From Fagopyrum homotropicum (taxonomy: Eukaryota; Streptophyta; Magnoliopsida; Caryophyllales; Polygonaceae): a DNA stretch of 64,000 nt. The notes under the pieces are model-generated. The model was given only the letters and a program-made list of their open reading frames with translations, was not told the DNA's origin and searched no databases. The position numbers and the translations under genes are program-made. Positions 23,796 to 35,496 of this stretch are shown piece after piece. Numbering within the stretch: position 1 is the first letter of the stretch; each line of letters starts with the position of its first letter. Location: positions 98,641,994 through 98,705,993 of the forward strand of contig BSWB01000005.1 of assembly GCA_033239125.1 (NCBI GenBank), written 5' to 3'.

Positions 23796-26700
23796 CTACA
23801 CAAGATTGAAATAAACATTGTAGGATTCATCTCTCAAGCTGAGCAGAGGTTCCAGCAGATAACTCCTCTCCTCTCCTTTTGCTACGAAGCTAATAGGATT
23901 GTACGGTCTCATCCCCTTACTCCATTCAAAGCTCGCCCCATTTGCTGAGCTTGAGCTGCACATCAACTTTAGACTTGAACCCGGCGTCGTTCCCCCGCTA
24001 TGTATAAAGCAACCCTCTTTACTTTCAGATTCAAGTGATACACTTCCTTCCCTCCCATCCAATCCTTTAAGGATTCGGAATTCAGTATCATCATCATCGT
24101 CATCATTGCTGATCACGAGATTCTTATCTTCCCCATTGTGAGCAACCGCCATTCCCGGATGATCAAAGGGCTCTAGCCTCACTACTTGCCCAATGAGATC
24201 GTCTAGCTTGAAACCCATGGAATGTAATACTAATGATGAGTCTTTGGAGATGAGCCTGAATGTGGCATGAACAGCCGAGTCAGTACCGTTTGATGGAGGA
24301 GGTTCGAGTGTGATGGATTCGTTTGTTCTAGTGACGAAAAGAGGCACTTCTCCTTGGGAAAGAGAGATCAGTTGGGAGTTGTAGGTGGAAGGTATAGGAG
24401 AGATCCAATCCATGGAATTTGATGAGCCAACTTTGATGTTGTAGTCGCCCATTGTCAGGCCGGCAAGCAAGTATGGTCCGTACAGAATGGCATGGAGAGA
24501 TGCATAGGTCTCCCGATCATCTGAAGACAAAATTAATCCATCTCAATTTTAACATTCTCCTTTGTGTAACATCATATGGTTGATGGATTGGTATTTTACC
24601 TTCTACTGCTTCAGTTCTGAGAGTGAGTGGCAGCTCCAGCTCGATTTGGTCTCCATTTTTCCAATTTCTAGTAATAGAAAGAAAGCTACCTGACAACAAG
24701 TGACAACATTTCATATTAGTCACTAAACAAACATGATTTTTATTGATTCAAAATCACTATGTTTTTTTGAAATGATTTTTAGCGATTTCAAACGGACCCT
24801 TAATTCACGTAGGAAATTACAAGCCTTTTTTAATAAAGAAAAATGAAGCTGGTCTTAGAGTTTGACCTGGACTTGGTAACGCTAACTTCTCTCCATTGAG
24901 CGAAGAACTTGCACCACTTGAACCGGTCCACGATGGTACGCGCAAGTTTAAGGTCGATGTCCCTGAACCCTGAGTTTTAACAATGAAATTATAGATATAT
25001 AAACTTGCCAACTAGATGTGATTGATGATAGCAAGAAGAGAAATACTCCCTACGTTCGTAGATAATTGTCATTTTATCATTATGCACACTTATTAAGAAA
25101 ACTATAGCATATATCATTTTACTCCTGATTATTCATTTACTTTTTACTTTATCAATACCAAAAAAAAACTTTTTACTTTATTGAAAATCACAAGTAATTA
25201 AATACTAATGATTAAAAGGGTAAAAGTGTAAAGTAAATAACAAAATAACTATAATGACAATTATTCTTTATCAAAAGTACGTTACTAAAACGACAATTAT
25301 TTATGAGCGGAAGTAGTACTCACTAACCTCTGTTGTAGAAACTGTTAGTGTCACCTCAAGACGTTGATCCCAAGAAACAACGTTGTTCACTTTCTGGGTC
25401 AACGAAATCTTTCCGGTTACCCAATTTAGAGAACTAGATATATATTGTATTACATAGAGTCCAAGAACCTTTCCACCTTCTTCAAAATATATCGAATCTC
25501 CTAACTTTGAGAATGATTCAATTCCTTCAAAAGACAAAGAAAGGAAAATTGGTGGCCGTCCATTTGACAAATATCAATCAATGATCAAGATCTGATAACA
25601 TGATATACCTGTTCCATAACAGCACCAGAAGGAGTTGTTCATGGTGCCCCAACTGTGATAGCTTCTTGCCTTTGAGACTCCATGGCCAAGAGGAAGCATG
25701 TAGATCATTATTCCTGGCTCTACCCCTCTTTGTATACTCAACACTCCATTTGTGAGTGCACGCTCATAGTAATCCGCATATTTCACATCTCTTGTCCATC
25801 TAAACAGAATGCGCGATACCTGATAGTTTTTCAACAAAAATATTTATGTACTTTCTCTCTAGGCCTTCCAAGATTAGCTAATTCAAAAGAATATAAGCAT
25901 TGCCTTGAGCATGTTATATGTTGTGCAAGATTCTTCATTCTCGGTCTGCAAACTAGTGCCTAATCGCTTTGGGTCCGTCCTGGTTAGAGACACACTCAAG
26001 TATTACAAAGAAAAAACAAACAAACATGAACAACTTTTCTAAGTTCACTTCATTGACCTTTAAGTATCTTACCAGTGTTCAGAGACTGATGTCCCTCCAG
26101 TTGCATACGTATAACTTCCATTTACAATATCCATGAAATATTTTCCCATGTCCTGAGATATATATATATAAATAATATATTTCTCCAAACTAATCCTTCA
26201 TGCAAAAACATATATGGAACATTAGTTAGTTACCCTATACAATTCATCACCAGTGACTTCATATCGCATTTGACCACCAACAACAAGCGGGATATGTGTG
26301 TTGGCATGAAAACCTGATAGGTCATCAGCCTTGAATTGAAGCAACATTAGTAGTCAAATTTTAATGTAAAAAAGATATCTAAATCAATCATGGAGAGAAT
26401 AGATTAGCATTACTTTGACAGCCAGAAGTCCTAGAAAGCATGGTTTGTCAAATAGATGAGCCAACACCAAATGCTTCTGATTCCCCTGCACCCCATTCAA
26501 AAGATTTGAGTTAATTGATGAGTATAAAAATAACACAGGAGCAAACCCGAGCTTAACTTACGGTGACTCTGTACAGTTGGTAAAGGACATCATTCATGCC
26601 GCCAACTTCTTCATTAAGTGAAGCATATTGCCTCTCAATGGTGTACTTTTCTATAACATTTTGTACACGATTATAGAAATAGTCGACCATCCAAATCAAC

Positions 26701-27927
26701 ATCTTCAACGGTTCCGAGTTGCCGGTAAATGTGTATTGATCCAGTAGACCTGCCATTATCTGTAAGAGAAAGTGACAATCAATGTATTGTGATAATGCAT
26801 TTATGAGAATCACTTTCAAGTGTGGTTCACCTTGTGAATGGTGTAGTACGGGGCCCAAACATACTGTAGAGCTTCAAATCTGTCAAAATATTGAGTTGGA
26901 AATGCAGATAGGTAGCCAGTTCCCATCTTGTCTTGGCATTCCTTGAGAGCAGATATTAGGGTATTCATCTTCTGCTTTAGAGTTTCATTACGCGTGCTTG
27001 CCCACATTTGAGCCGTTGCACTCAGGTAATGTCCTTGACGTTAACAATTGAAAAACACGTTAACAATTGAAAAACATGAATCATCCAAATACTCAAATTT
27101 CCACTGTTCAAGAAGACAAGCTAGACGGAGACGGAACAGAGAGGCACAGTCTTCCGTCTAGACAGACACATAAGTCAAAACACTTAACATTCAGAATTTC
27201 AAAAAATAAAAACTAATTTGTTTACGGTTTGGTTTTAGAAATTTGGGTTTTGAACTATCTAGACGTATTGAACCCATCAAACCCGAATTTTTTCGTCTTG
27301 AACCCGACTTGAACCGTCCGGTGACGGTTTAGGACAAGTCGGGACGGTTGGTAGCCGTCCTCTGTTAAGGAGAGGAAGGAGAAAGAACTGACCGACAAAA
27401 TGACCTCGAAGCTGGACATCAGGAGCCTCCCAGCCTCCATAAGGGTTACCCGGTGTTTTCAAGCCGGCGTTGTTCCTAAAACTCCAAACCAATCGATCGA
27501 CATCGAGCCATAGAAGGTACTCCAAATTGGTCTGCTGAGCCCTCCAATGAGATGATTGGGGCTCCAATCTCACATTTTGCAAGGGAACTTCCTTGAGAAA
27601 ATCACCTTCAAGTTTGAAGTGGTCAGGATGCTTCATCTTCCTGTACACAACATTCCAGCTGAACTGATCGATCTCATTGAGCAACTTCCTCGCACGCAAA
27701 TTGGCCCAAGCGGAATCATCAGTAGGAGTAACATGATCCTGATAGTGGTAATGAGATATCATATATTGCTTCCATGTCTCGTTTGGGGACCTGAACATCT
27801 CGTACCTTAAGGTGTGAGATTGCAGCGCAGGTACAGAGTTGGTACACTCTTTCGCACAGACATGGAAGAATAACTGAATAGCAATCATACCCATCAAAGC
27901 TACAGACATTTGAGGATTACCCACCAT
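23796..27927 (-). CDS. GH127 (DUF1680) beta-L-arabinofuranosidase-like protein
   Basis: Family GH127 removes beta-L-arabinofuranose, for example from Hyp-linked arabino-oligosaccharides of wall glycoproteins; the plant enzyme's substrate is inferred. Twelve exons on the minus strand: 27927-27393, 27033-26831, 26759-26562, 26485-26414, 26329-26234, 26152-26073, 25979-25904, 25819-25609, 25524-25328, 24969-24867, 24689-24600, 24520-23796. All phases join, giving 861 residues. The N-terminus has a hydrophobic core (MSVALMGMIAIQLFFHVCA), a likely signal peptide to the secretory path. The zinc/nucleophile set known from bacterial HypBA1 (Glu, Cys, Cys, Cys) matches E411-S-C413 and C486-C487 in NSFWCCYGTG. 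The last roughly 145 residues (from LEPFDHPGM) resemble an AbfB/CBM42-like trefoil with an acidic D6 run. The intron after exon 7 has a GC donor. The gene looks intact and converges with SelO. Confidence 0.95.
25046..25316. mobile_element. Stowaway (Tc1/mariner) MITE in GH127 intron
   Basis: Ends CTCCCTACGTTCGTAG and, reversed, CTACTTCCGCTCATAA, continuing into a shared AATAATTGTC segment about 25 bp in. TA occurs on both sides (25044-25045, 25317-25318). The CTCCCT start and TA target duplication are the Stowaway pattern. 271 bp, in the intron between exons 9 and 10. Confidence 0.85.
27036..27079. repeat. 22 bp tandem repeat in GH127 intron 1
   Basis: GTTAACAATTGAAAAACA occurs twice in a row, just upstream (in gene sense) of the exon 2 acceptor. 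Confidence 0.7.
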
Positions 27928-28558
27928 TCTTTCGACTCTAACAGAGATACCAATTCTTCAAATTCCCAACAATTTCAATTTAAAAGCTCACGAGAGTAGT
28001 GACCTGAACATAAACGTGATGAGTGGAGCCAAGAAGGTGAATTACACGACAAAATCAATGTCAGTTTTCTAAAGCAACCCGAATTAGTCCCGTGAAAGGT
28101 AAGAAAGGGTTGGCTTTCTCATCATTGATTTTTGAGCCTTGTGGTGGATTCTAAGAAAGAACACCAAAACCCAAAATCTGAATGATCACAGGGATTGAAG
28201 ACACTCACGGATTGCTTTGTCTTGTCAAATGGGGGAAAAAGGCAAATAAAGCTGTCAAACAATTGAATATTATAAATATGCGGATGGTGGAAAGGTATAC
28301 ACTACTCCAACCCAGTTTTATAGTGAACCCAAACAACTCTGTGCAATTACAACGGGTTCAATTTTGTGTAATTTAGGACAATCTGTTACAACAATATTAG
28401 AATTGACTACCAAGTACCGATAAAATATGCAGTATTCCTGTTGGTAGTAAAATACAAAGTCTGCTCGGTAGTAAAGGCCTTCCATCAACGTCGAGATTTT
28501 TAGACTCGAAAAATACAAAGTCCGCTCGCTTGTTGCTCTTCACTTCCATCCTTACTCA
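27928..28558. other. GH127 5' flank
   Basis: Contains the presumed promoter and 5' untranslated region of the minus-strand GH127 gene. No other gene was recognised. The phrase ATACAAAGTC(T/C)GCTCG occurs at about 28452 and 28514. Confidence 0.4.
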
Positions 28559-28737
28559 GGGTGCGTTCGGTGAGCCAGAGATTATCGAGATTATTGAGAT
28601 TATAACCTCCGGATATTATTTTGGGAGATTATTCTGTCTATTTTTTTCATCCACTTCAACATGCATTATAAGATTATTGGGGATTATTGTGAAATTTTAA
28701 TCTTCCAAATAATCTACCATGTTCACCAAACGGATCC
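28559..28737. mobile_element. Short Harbinger-like MITE, TSD TCA
   Basis: Ends GGGTGCGTTCGGTGA and, reversed, GGATCCGTTTGGTGAA. The 3 bp flanks are TCA (28556-28558) and TCA (28738-28740). The interior is rich in GATTATT words. At 179 bp it is non-coding. The terminus resembles Tourist elements, but TCA is not the preferred TWA target. Confidence 0.72.
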
Positions 28738-29036
28738 TCAATTCCGAATAGTCTACGTGGACAGTAATACTGTCGTCCGGACTCTCTGTTGTGCATGGTC
28801 TTTCCGTCCAGCAAACACGACTAGTGCAAAGGGAGTTAGAGCCTTTAATTGCCTCGCATATCTTGTTGAAGGTGTATTATTACATTCATGATTCATCTAG
28901 TGATATCGACCTGAAACCTCCTACACGGCACCAGCCATATAATTGTACAATTTTAATATGTGGCTAAAAATTAAAGTACAAATCCCTGGGAAATGAAACA
29001 ATACTTATTACATTCATCTATTGTTTTTTATTTTTT

Positions 29037-30144
29037 GAAAAATAATCTAAATTAATACAGATTATTAACATTGAAACCAAAATAATACCAACATTGAAAA
29101 TTATTAAAGCGATACAAACTATCAAATTATTTACCAAAAATAATACGTCTTACTTTTCTCGCAAAAAAAATCATATTTCCGGCGATAACGTGGCAACTAG
29201 TACTTACATATCATCGAAAAATATAAATTAAATTTTATATGTTAGAAAAAAAATTAGATTAAAATTTTTTTAAAATATATTTTTTTATGAACAATATTAT
29301 TTATTTGCAAAATAAATTTTAATATTAAATTTTGCAAAAACCAAATTTTTAAAACAATTTTTTTTCTAAAAACAATTTCTTACAAAAATAATTTTGTAAA
29401 AAAATCGATTTCTTTACATTTTTTTGGGATATTTGTCATATATTTTTAAATATTTTTTTAATATAATTAAAAACAATCTTTAGGGATTAAGTTAAAATAT
29501 ATATTTTTTTAAATGATAATTGTTTACAATTTTTTTAATTTTTAATAAATTTAAAGCTTCATTATACAAAATTCTAAAAAACATGAAAAAAAATTCACGA
29601 AAAAAATATTTTAATTTTTTCAAAAAAATCGCAAACATTATTATTTTGAAAAAAAAATTTTCAAATTTTTTTTAATTATTTGTTTTTACAAAAAATATTA
29701 TTTGAATTACAAAAGTTATTAGTAAATACTTTTTAAAAAATTGTTGTTTTCAAAAACTTATTTTTTTAAAAAAAAATAATTTAAAATCCATGTCACGTAA
29801 TTAATCCATTTTTTTGATGACATGTAAGATATCGGTTGCCACGTCATCGCAGGAGGTAGGATTGTTTTTTTTTTAAAAAATTGTTGTTTTTAAAAACTGT
29901 TATTTGAATTACAAAAGCTATTAGTAAATACTTTTTACAAAAATTGTTGTTTTTAAAAACTAATTTTTTTTTTAAAAAAAAAGTTAAAATCCATATCACG
30001 TAATTAATCCATTTTTTGTCTGAAAAGTAAGACGTATTATTTTTGGTAAATACTTTGATAGTTTGTATCGATCATAGCAACTTTTAAAGTTGATATTATT
30101 TTGGGTTCAATGTTGATAGTTTGTATTATTTTGAATTGTTTTTC
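29037..30144. mobile_element. Long-TIR AT-rich element (Mutator-like or foldback)
   Basis: Inverted repeats of roughly 130 bp: the left arm (29037-29165) and the reversed right arm (30015-30144) share AACATTGAA(A/C)CCAAAATAAT and, farther in, ACAAACTATCAAA followed by ACCAAAAATAATACGTCTTA. The interior is poly-A/T-rich and holds a direct duplication (about 29720-29815 and 29880-30012) containing TCACGTAATTAATCCATTTT. Nine-base flanks match at seven of nine positions (TTATTTTTT, TTCTTTTTC), which is weak in such T-rich DNA. No open frame. Confidence 0.72.
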
Positions 30145-30239
30145 TTCTTTTTCTTTAGTAATACTTTGACTTTTTTAATATTTAACAAGAGTATTTTCTT
30201 TTTAAAAATAAAATTAATAAAGAAGGTTCCCATTTCGGA

Positions 30240-31680
30240 CGAAGCCCGACGCAAGAGAATATGAACAAGACCTTAGACCCGGATTTCAGACTCAGACCAA
30301 GTCCGAATTGGAAAACGGGCAAAAAAATTTTGCAAAGTCATACCCAAATCCGGTCCGAGTCCGGGCTTGCCCAAGTCTAAGTGCAACCTAGGAGTGTCAA
30401 ATAGGGCCAATGAGATGGGTACGGATCATATCACAAGAGACTCGAGTTGGAATCGAATTGGGTCAAAAATAGGCTTGGTTATTAAGCGGTTAGTTTTGTG
30501 TTGGGTTGGGTATCACTTGTTCAAGTTGAAACGGGCTATCATGTAGCCTCGGTTCTCGGGTCATAACCGATCGGATTAGTTCGGTTCTCGGGTCATTTTG
30601 GGCCGGTTTACATCGGGTTTTTAATGGATTTGGGTATCGGTGCCAATTGGGTCGGGTCATCGGTCTTGAAGTCGGACCAATTTATGTTTGAGTTGATGTC
30701 GGGTTGGGTCAAAACCGGTTTGACTGTTTACCATCTTGATTCGTTTCGGTTTTTGGTATGACAATTTGTCGGATTGAATTGGGTTACCCAGTTAGGTTGC
30801 GTAGCTCTTAGATATACACTTTTTCATTTATTTTTTTTGCAAAAATATTAATGTGATCCGGAATTCTGGTTTCAAAGTTGCGGGAACCCGATCGAGATAC
30901 GATCTGGTCGTATATACGGCTAATCATCCATTTGATCAGAATTCTAAAACAAGCTTAGATATCCGAATCCACTTTTATCCGGATCATATAATTATCTGCG
31001 AATATGATTGGTAATTCGAATGACTTTAGCATAATCCGTTTGATTGAAATTGCCTTTAATTGAATCTCGATAGTAACTGGTCCATTTAATCCGAATATCC
31101 GACTATTCCATTTGATCTAGATATGTTTAATCTAGATAATACAATTATGGTTTTCCTACTTATCACAAATAAGACTTATATTAGTTTGCAATATCATTAC
31201 ATTCATAAGCAAGACTTATATTTGTTTGCAATATCGTTTTATTCGTTTGTTATATATACGGATTACAACCAGTTTGCAATATCATTTATTTATTAACGGG
31301 ACTTATATTAGTTTGGAATATCATTTCGTTCATTTGTTAAATATCTCATATTAAACGAGATTTATATTAGTTTGTAATATCGTTTCATTTGGAAACGAGA
31401 CTTATATTAGTTTGCATTATCGTTTCATTCGTTTGTTAAATATCTCTATTAAACAAAACTTAGAGTAATTTGTAATATCGGGCCAGTTTACTTCGGCTTA
31501 TATCGGTTTGGGTTAATTCGGGTCATCAGGTCATCCGGGTCGAGCTAATTCGGGTCATTTATTACTTCAGGTTGAATCGATTACAAGTGGGTTGGTTCCG
31601 AATATTCTCTTTTTTCAAAATTTTCGGAGTCAGGTCAGATTCGGGTTTGTTAGGCTGGTTTACCGGTTATGTCAACTCAC
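30240..31680. repeat. GGGT/GGGTCA-rich non-coding repeat region
   Basis: Long runs of GGGTT, GGGTC and CGGGTCAT words around 30330-30800 and 31480-31680. Between them lie several copies of GACTTATATTAGTTTGCAATATC with a spacing of about 55-70 bases (31165-31455). A TAGGAGTGTCAAA start at about 30390 resembles hAT-type ends, but a matching right end and target duplication could not be fixed. Confidence 0.55.
31165..31455. repeat. Tandem array of GACTTATATTAGTTTGCAAT units
   Basis: Five or more degenerate copies of a unit with (A/G)GACTTATATTAGTTTGCAAT, often followed by ATCGTTTCATTCGTTTG and TTAAATATCTC. Copies lie near 31168, 31208, 31310, 31355 and 31400 with variable spacing. Confidence 0.65.
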
Positions 31681-32224
31681 TCTAAATTTAGGTATTTTTT
31701 GTAAGAAAAAATTGTTAGAAATAGAGTGTTGTCATGTCACTATTGCACCAAATGTTTTAGGTTGAGTGTTGTAAATTATTTATCGTGATATTGTTGGAAG
31801 GTGGTTATGAGGTTGTTGCAAGGTTACCGAAGGGATTCTTGTGTGGTCCCAGACTGATAACATCTCGAGTTATTGAAAATCCGAGCACAAACATAGCTCA
31901 AAAGCAAGGGTAGGTTAGGTGCTAGCCTAAGGTCCAAACTTATAGAGGGCTTTGTATTTATATATGTATAGGTTGTGTTTATATATGTAAGGTGTAATAG
32001 ATAGTAGTCAAATTAGTTGGTGGATCTAAGATCTAATTCCATTTTAAGTAAATTAAAAACAATAAAAAAAAACCCATAAAAGTTTAAAGAATGTTTCAAT
32101 TCTTGTATTTCTGGCTAAGATGACTAGATGAGAGGTATTTTAATTTATACTTTTTTTGTTTTTTTATTATGCGGTAAGTAGTTAGGTATGGTCACCATTT
32201 ATTGGTAAGTCATCCTATAACATC

Positions 32225-32660
32225 CTTTCGGGTGAGAAATTTGACTTCTTCGGGGATCTCTCCTTCTGCAGCAAGAATGTTGTGGCCTAAGTAAGCGAGT
32301 TTGCCCGCAACGCTGTTGACTTCTCTAAAAACATGCTTGATAGTGACCCGTGAGAAATGAGGGAGAATGAGTGAATGTCCGAGATAATTATGTCAATTTT
32401 CCATGGTGGTTTCCAAACTGTTGTGATTGAGTTAATAATAGTGAGGTTGTCACCCTCAATTTCGATTTTTGATAAGTTCACAGCTTGAGCTTTGAGGAGT
32501 CCACTTCATAGTGCATAGACTTCTGCATCCAAGGTAGAAGAAATTCAACATTGTCCATAATCATATGCAACGTATGATCCATTACGATCCCTCATAATGT
32601 ATTCAAACGCTCCCTTATTGTAGTTCCTTTATTACCCATCAAAATTGAGTTTGATATTCC
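32225..32660 (-). pseudogene. Broken RNase H-like (RVT_3) domain, LINE-type
   Basis: On the minus strand the four RNase H motifs appear in order: KLNFDG (first Asp), LDAEVYAL (Glu), KIEIEGDNLTIINSI (second Asp) and HVFREVNSVAGKLAYLGH (last region). There are several in-frame stops and one frameshift, between ISH and KHVFRE. This domain type is found at the end of plant non-LTR retrotransposon proteins and as free relics. No RT domain was found next to it. Non-functional. Confidence 0.78.
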
Positions 32661-32701
32661 GGGTTGCTAAAGGCACGGCGATAAAAATGATAAATGCACA
32701 A

Positions 32702-33136
32702 CACAACGCAATCTGACTACATTGTAAATTTTGAAACTCAACGCATGCCGACTACGTTGAGTTGTTCCAACTTCAACGCAGGCCACCTACGTTAAGTTGT
32801 TTCAGCTTCAACGCAGACTGACTGCGTTGAAGTTGAAACCCTACATGAAGTGAAGGCGCCTGCCGCTGCCGCTCTTCATCACAATCCAACTTTTTGAAAA
32901 CAAAACAAAAAAAAACCCAAAACCTCTCATTTAAAATGAGAAAAAACCCCGTTATCATTCTATTCAACGGAATAGGGTAGAAATGGAATCGGAATTGGAA
33001 TCAAAAACGAAGAAAAAAATCAAAAACTCAACCTCTTCTTCGCGAGCGAAGAACAGGTTGAGCTCACCTTCAACGCAGACCGACTACATTGAAGGTGAGC
33101 TGCCAGCTTCAATGTATACCGACTGTGTTAAAGTTG
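32702..33136. repeat. Array of six imperfect palindromes, CTTCAACGCAG type
   Basis: Units near 32702, 32736, 32770, 32805, 33064 and 33106. Each has a left arm like CTTCAACGCAG, a short CCGACT-like centre and a right arm like TGCGTTGAAG. The best are 32805-32834 and 33064-33099, the latter with arms lengthened by CTCACC and GGTGAG. The first four are 34-35 bases apart. A 230-base spacer with no unit separates the last two. Confidence 0.8.
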
Positions 33137-33239
33137 GTACATGTGTTCACAGTTATTTCTTTGTTTAAAAAAACTAAAAGCTTAATTATTATTAGCTACT
33201 ATATACAGATTTCGGAGTTTTGATAAATTGATTACTTTC

Positions 33240-33700
33240 AAAAATAAGTTTAGATTGTTGTCGAGCAGCAGGCTAGGATGAGGAGATGACCACCACCTAC
33301 TGCTTCTTTACGTCGAGGCGATTGGCGAGTGGAGGATGAGGAGGATGCCCCATCTACATCGGATTTTGCTTTTGCTACTGAGGTCGTTGCTATTCCATCC
33401 CCATTTGATCCCACTCCTACTATTGAGGTTGCTACTATTCCTTCTCAGCTCAAAATCACTTCCTCATCGGAAGGATCGGTTTGAGTCAGATGATGAAGAC
33501 ACATTTACATACCTTCTTCCACTACTTTGGTTCCCTTTACGTACCTCACCTCTTGCTCCCCCTCCTGCTCATATCCCCATTTCTACATCCACTCCTTCAT
33601 ACACACCCTCTACATCTCACACACTTTCTTCTTCTCACACTTTCCCTTCACCCCACACTCAACACACATACCACCCTTCTTTCTCATACCACCCATGCAC
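33240..33700 (+). other. Low-complexity Ser/Pro/His-coding stretch
   Basis: C- and T-rich DNA reading as Pro/Ser/Thr/His-rich peptide in several frames, directly before a broken plant-mobile-domain segment on the same strand. It could be the N-terminal tail of that relic. No domain of its own. Confidence 0.4.
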
Positions 33701-33839
33701 CCAAAGCTGATGCGGGGTCATCATCTTCTATTGCTCGTGTTCCCCGAGGGACCGGTGACCCTTATAGGGTTCGAGATTTGTTGACAAGGTATGCCCACCA
33801 TAGGGATGCCCATATAAGGAGGGGCGAGGTGTATTACTA

Positions 33840-34230
33840 GATTTCGGCGATGAATATGAACAAATTTATTTTCATGTTTAACGTTTATTTTTTTCAAATA
33901 GAGGACGTCAAAGAGGTGATGAAGGTACACCGCCGTCTGGAGCAGGTACAAGATGTGTCGAGCTGGAGACATGATCTTGATGCTCTAGAGGGATGGTTTG
34001 ATGTGTCCAAACAGAATGAATTGACTTATTTGGAGACATTTGACTTCGGCAGGGGTGTTCACGCGCTTTGTGATGCATGTCGAGCAGTGGCACCCAAAGA
34101 CCATTAGTTTCATCTCCGTTAAGGTGAGATGAGCCATCCACAATGTGGCTATTCTAATTGGCCTCCAAATAGACGGAGATTCATGTGAGACGTCATGGAA
34201 CCACATCGACGCATAAAGTGACTAAGCTCT
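33840..34230 (+). pseudogene. Broken plant mobile domain (PMD/MAIN-like) gene
   Basis: After ELTYLETFDFGRGVHALCDA the frame shifts to VEQWHPKTISFISVKVR, a stop, then AIHNVAILIGLQIDGDS. This fits the PMD pattern of a V-E-R-W-x-P-E-T motif followed by a strand-turn and D-V-A-x-x-L-G-L-P-x-D-G. PMD proteins include domesticated MAIN/MAIL proteins and many transposon-borne copies (Ty3 and Mutator-like). At least one frameshift and one stop break this copy. The transposon origin is inferred from the repeat surroundings. Confidence 0.7.
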
Positions 34231-35496
34231 ACATTTGAGATGATGTAGGCCAAGACCAAGGCACATGAAACCTCCATCTAGCCATCTAGGTAGAGGTCAT
34301 TAGGAGGGCCACAACACATCTCCTCTTTGACCCATCCATACCGCCTGCTACACTTGAATCCGAATATCTGATGTTGATTATAGGAGCGGTGTTGGTAGTC
34401 GATAAGACTACTAACAAGATACGACCATGAGACATCAACTTCGTCCACGATCACGAGATGACCGGCTTGTAAGCTTGGGGGTAGGGATTTTATGCTTTTT
34501 GTATCAGCATCTTAATCTCCTTGACTCTCTAAAATTAGGAGGCCTCTTCCACGCCCCAAACCCGGGGGACGACCCCGTCTACGGATAGTTGAAGTCAACT
34601 CAATTGGCTCACCGCCAGTAGAACCCTCTCTAGTCCAGCCCCCTATTCCACGTCCCAAACATGGGGGAAACCCCGTCTACTACCTATTCCAAATGTCCTC
34701 GATCCCGATCCATGCTCAAACGAACTTGGCTCTCTCCTTGTTGATTTTCTACAGAAATGAGGTAGTCCTTTCATCCTTACATTTGTCGGTTCTCTCAACG
34801 TAGTGCACCTTGGATCCATAATGTCTTTGTAGTTGCAGTCCTGAGGTAGTAGTTTCATAATGAAGCTAAATTGCAGGAAGATACATAATACTAGTTCCTA
34901 AGTGTGGTAAGAGGAACAAGAACTCATTTAACCTAATACATTGTATTGCTTCTAGAGACTAATAATTTATTTGAGAGCAATCTACAAATGTTGTGGAAGC
35001 TAATATGTCAAATCTTTTTAGAAAAGAAACAATAATTTCAAGAATAATATGTTAAGCATTGAGTTTAGGCTAGAAAATATTTTATTGAGATTGACAACAT
35101 TTTCCATCAATCAATTCAAGGAGGATATGTATACATCAATATGAAGTTAAATTTCACCCCACAAGAGTTACAATAACCATTAACTAGTGTCATTTCTCTA
35201 TTTCAAAATGGATACTTAAAAGTGACAAAAGTTGCACCCCTAAACTAGTACTATGATTATGAAGCAAAAATGAAGGGGAAACAAATTAATCCTACTTACA
35301 CAGTATATAGTAAAGCTAAGAACTAAATTAAACTAATACATTGACATTTTAACCTTATGAATAATGTGGTCATCATCATCATTTCATAGTAGCAACCATC
35401 TTCTAAACCTTATGGATAATGAGTTCAAAGTTGAAGTATTATTGAAGTTAACTAGTTTATCTTTAGTTTTTGTTTATGATTATTTTAGGTTTATGC
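34231..35496. other. Non-coding repeat-like stretch
   Basis: No intact gene. A phrase with TTCCACG(C/T)CCCAAAC followed by GGGGG and CCCCGTCTAC occurs at about 34547 and again at about 34646. From 34900 the DNA is AT-rich without recognised features until the CACTA element. Confidence 0.45.

Noticed and set aside
30388..30810. hAT element bounded by TAGGAGTGTC and CTCTTA
   Set aside because: The flanking 8-mers do not match, so ends could not be supported.
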